In this document: positions 14,730 to 16,138 of the stretch, in pieces
Layout of the letters: the number at the start of each line of letters is the position of its first letter
How positions within the stretch are numbered: the first letter of the stretch is position 1
NCBI GenBank assembly: GCA_023151145.1
Contig: JAKLJM010000127.1
Coordinates: 1 to 16,138 of the forward strand
Origin: Bacteriovoracaceae bacterium
GTDB lineage: Bacteria; Bdellovibrionota; Bacteriovoracia; Bacteriovoracales; Bacteriovoracaceae
Length of the DNA: 16,138 bases
Reading direction: 5' to 3'
Translations under genes and position numbers: made by a program
The notes under the pieces: generated by a model
What the model saw: only the letters and a program-made list of their open reading frames with translations
The model's database searches: none
What the model was told of the DNA's origin: nothing

Positions 14730-15761
14730 TTACAAATTTTCCAAATCCGCTCTCACCATCTCTTTTACAAGAGCTGCAAGATCATATTTAGGTTTCCAGT
14801 TTAATTTTGTTTTTGCTTTAGTGCAGTCACCGATTAAAAGTTCAACTTCCGTTGGTCTAAAATATCTTGGATCTACACAAACAAGCTCTCGGCCTGATTT
14901 TTTATCAAAGCCAATTTCAGACACGCCTTCACCTTTAAAATCAAGTTCAATTCCCGCTTTATGAAAGGCCATCTTTACAAATTCACGAACAGTAGTAGTA
15001 ACACCAGTTGAGATTACAAAATCTTCTGGCTTATCTTGTTGAAGCATCAACCACATCGCTTCGACATAATCTTTAGCGTGTCCCCAGTCTCTTTGAGCCG
15101 ATAAATTACCTAAGTAAAGTTTTTCTTGTTTGCCTTTTGCAATAGCGGCAACGGCGCGAGTAATTTTTCTAGTTACAAAAGTTTCCCCACGAATTGGGGA
15201 CTCGTGATTGAATAAAATTCCGTTACAAGCATACATGTCATAAGCTTCGCGATAGTTAACTGTTATCCAATATCCATAAAGTTTTGCGACAGCATAGGGA
15301 GATCTTGGATAAAAAGGCGTTGATTCACGTTGTGGAACTTCTTGAACTAGTCCGTATAGTTCAGATGTTGATGCTTGATAGATTCTCGTTTTTTTAGTTA
15401 ATCCTAAAATTCGAACTGCTTCTAAAACTCGAAGTGTTCCAATGCCATCAACATTTGCCGTGTATTCTGGTGAATCAAAACTTACTTGAACGTGCGACAT
15501 CGCACCTAGATTGTAAATTTCGTCAGGCTGAACTTCTTGAACAATGCGAATAATATTGGTTGAATCAGATAAATCACCATAATGTAAATGAAAGCGAACA
15601 TTTTTTTCATGAGGATCTTGATACAAATGATCGATACGATCAGTGTTGATCAATGAAGATCTTCGCTTGATACCGTGAACGATATAACCTTTTTCTAGCA
15701 GTAACTCTGCGAGATAGGCTCCATCTTGTCCAGTTACCCCTGTAATTAACGCAACTTTCAT
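14730..15761 (-). CDS. gmd: GDP-mannose 4,6-dehydratase
   Basis: Gmd converts GDP-D-mannose to GDP-4-keto-6-deoxymannose, the precursor of GDP-L-fucose (with Fcl), rhamnose or perosamine. The 343-residue protein contains the NADP motif ITGVTGQDGAYLAE (6-19), RRSSLINTDRIDHL (33-46), the catalytic STSELYGLVQ (131-140), YAVAK (156-160) with Tyr156 and Lys160, and NHESPIRGETFVTRK (185-199). All are standard for bacterial Gmd. The frame is open to 15812, but those 17 extra residues lie across a strong promoter. The ATG at 15761 follows an AAGGAT ribosome site, so the shorter form is right. It heads the minus-strand series that includes pseB and pseC and diverges from fcl. Confidence is very high. 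Confidence 0.96.
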   Translation of the reverse strand: MKVALITGVTGQDGAYLAELLLEKGYIVHGIKRRSSLINTDRIDHLYQDPHEKNVRFHLHYGDLSDSTNIIRIVQEVQPDEIYNLGAMSHVQVSFDSPEYTANVDGIGTLRVLEAVRILGLTKKTRIYQASTSELYGLVQEVPQRESTPFYPRSPYAVAKLYGYWITVNYREAYDMYACNGILFNHESPIRGETFVTRKITRAVAAIAKGKQEKLYLGNLSAQRDWGHAKDYVEAMWLMLQQDKPEDFVISTGVTTTVREFVKMAFHKAGIELDFKGEGVSEIGFDKKSGRELVCVDPRYFRPTEVELLIGDCTKAKTKLNWKPKYDLAALVKEMVRADLENL

Positions 15762-15765
15762 TTTT

Positions 15766-15771
15766 ATCCTT
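15766..15771 (-). promoter_or_regulatory. Shine-Dalgarno AAGGAT of gmd
   Basis: This purine-rich site lies four bases before the ATG at 15761. It decides between that start and the longer open frame, which has no such site in front of it. Confidence 0.65.
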
Positions 15772-15791
15772 ATTAAAATTTTAACTCTAGA

Positions 15792-15820
15792 ATCATAGTT
15801 TTTGTTTTTCACCCTGTAAA
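15792..15820 (-). promoter_or_regulatory. Sigma70-type promoter facing gmd-pseB-pseC operon
   Basis: Read on the minus strand, TTTACA (15820-15815) is followed after exactly 17 bases by TATGAT (15797-15792). These differ from the consensus -35 and -10 by one base each, with optimal spacing. The start of transcription should be near 15785, giving a leader of about 24 nt that contains the AAGGAT ribosome site of gmd. It is the best promoter in the window and probably drives gmd, pseB, pseC, pseG, formyltransferase 2 and the PIG-L gene as one transcript. No operator or riboswitch is evident in the short leader. Confidence 0.75.
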
Positions 15821-15841
15821 ATATTGTTCATACTATTTCCT

Positions 15842-16138
15842 ATGAAAAAAACTGACAAAATTCTCGTTCTTGGCTCTCGTGGATTAGTTGGCTCAGCATT
15901 AAAACGCGAACTAGTTAAAGATTCCTTTGAAAATGTTCTTACACCTGTTAGAGAAGAGCTTGATTTATTCGATCAGCGAGCAGTTTTAGATTATTTTAAG
16001 ATACATTCTCCAAGTCACGTATTTTTGTCAGCCGCAAAAGTCGGTGGAATCCACGCCAATAACACTTTTCGAGCGGATTTTATTCATCAGAACATCTTGA
16101 TTCAAAGCAATGTCATTGACGCTTGCTTCAAAACAAAC
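15842..16138 (+). CDS. fcl: GDP-L-fucose synthase (GDP-4-keto-6-deoxymannose 3,5-epimerase/4-reductase), N-terminal part
   Basis: The first 99 codons are present; the gene continues past the right edge. The NADP-binding start ILVLGSRGLVGSAL (7-20), the REELDLFD tract (37-44) and SAAKVGGIHANN (63-74) match Fcl/WcaG closely. Together with Gmd it makes GDP-L-fucose from GDP-mannose. The catalytic Ser-Tyr-Lys residues would lie beyond the window. It is transcribed away from gmd across an 80-bp gap; in many genomes the two genes are side by side in one direction. No Shine-Dalgarno sequence precedes the ATG. A TACTAT at 15831-15836 lies where a -10 box would give a leaderless or nearly leaderless transcript, but a -35 box is unclear. 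The start is supported by the family's N-terminus. Confidence 0.92.
   Translation, partial: MKKTDKILVLGSRGLVGSALKRELVKDSFENVLTPVREELDLFDQRAVLDYFKIHSPSHVFLSAAKVGGIHANNTFRADFIHQNILIQSNVIDACFKTN

Noticed and set aside
15762..15812. Extension of gmd to 15812
   Set aside because: These codons lie across the -10 box and the ribosome site, and Gmd proteins start at MKVALITG-like sequence.
1..16138. CRISPR array, insertion sequence, tRNA, phage or defence genes
   Set aside because: No direct-repeat array, transposase or integrase motif, cloverleaf or toxin/nuclease motif was seen on either strand; every gene fits glycan biosynthesis.

Overview
The window is the interior of a surface-glycan or glycoprotein-glycan biosynthesis locus. 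It is almost fully coding, AT-rich and tightly packed, and carries nucleotide-sugar, glycosyltransferase, tailoring and export genes. The host looks like a Gram-negative, probably flagellated or O-antigen/capsule-making bacterium of low to moderate GC. A Bdellovibrionota/Bacteriovorax-like or similar genome would fit, but no taxonomic marker is present and this is only a guess. The right end (gmd, pseB, fcl) looks less AT-rich by eye than the left and centre, as is common when conserved sugar-nucleotide genes flank a variable core.

Right end (about 12.5-16.1 kb): the GDP-fucose genes gmd (minus) and fcl (plus, cut by the window edge) diverge from an 80-bp gap that holds a near-consensus sigma70 promoter facing gmd. 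That promoter should drive gmd-pseB-pseC-pseG and onward. Centre (about 7.8-12.6 kb): this is a CMP-pseudaminic acid pathway, with PseB, PseC, PseG, PseI and an SpsF-type cytidylyltransferase in the PseF position. No PseH N-acetyltransferase is visible. Instead there are two different formyltransferase-fold proteins and a PIG-L de-N-acetylase, which suggests an N-formylated pseudaminic acid. One formyltransferase gene lies on the opposite strand, in the middle of the minus-strand series.

Left half (1-7.8 kb): these genes probably transfer, modify and export the sugar. They are a putative GT-B glycosyltransferase; an 830-residue protein joining a left-handed beta-helix acyltransferase to a complete ABC exporter half-transporter; a PhyH-type Fe(II)/2-oxoglutarate dioxygenase; an oppositely oriented FkbM methyltransferase; two GT-A glycosyltransferases; and the first 35 codons of an FdtA/QdtA-like dTDP-sugar ketoisomerase running off the left edge. 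The glycan may therefore combine fucose, a pseudaminic acid derivative and a dTDP-derived 3-amino-3,6-dideoxyhexose.

The most distinctive points are the deacetylase plus two formyltransferases in place of PseH, the acyltransferase-ABC exporter fusion, and two single plus-strand genes (fkbM and one formyltransferase) set into the minus-strand series with almost no spacer. I saw no mobile elements, CRISPR arrays, tRNA or rRNA genes or convincing terminators. No stretch over 100 bases lacks a gene.
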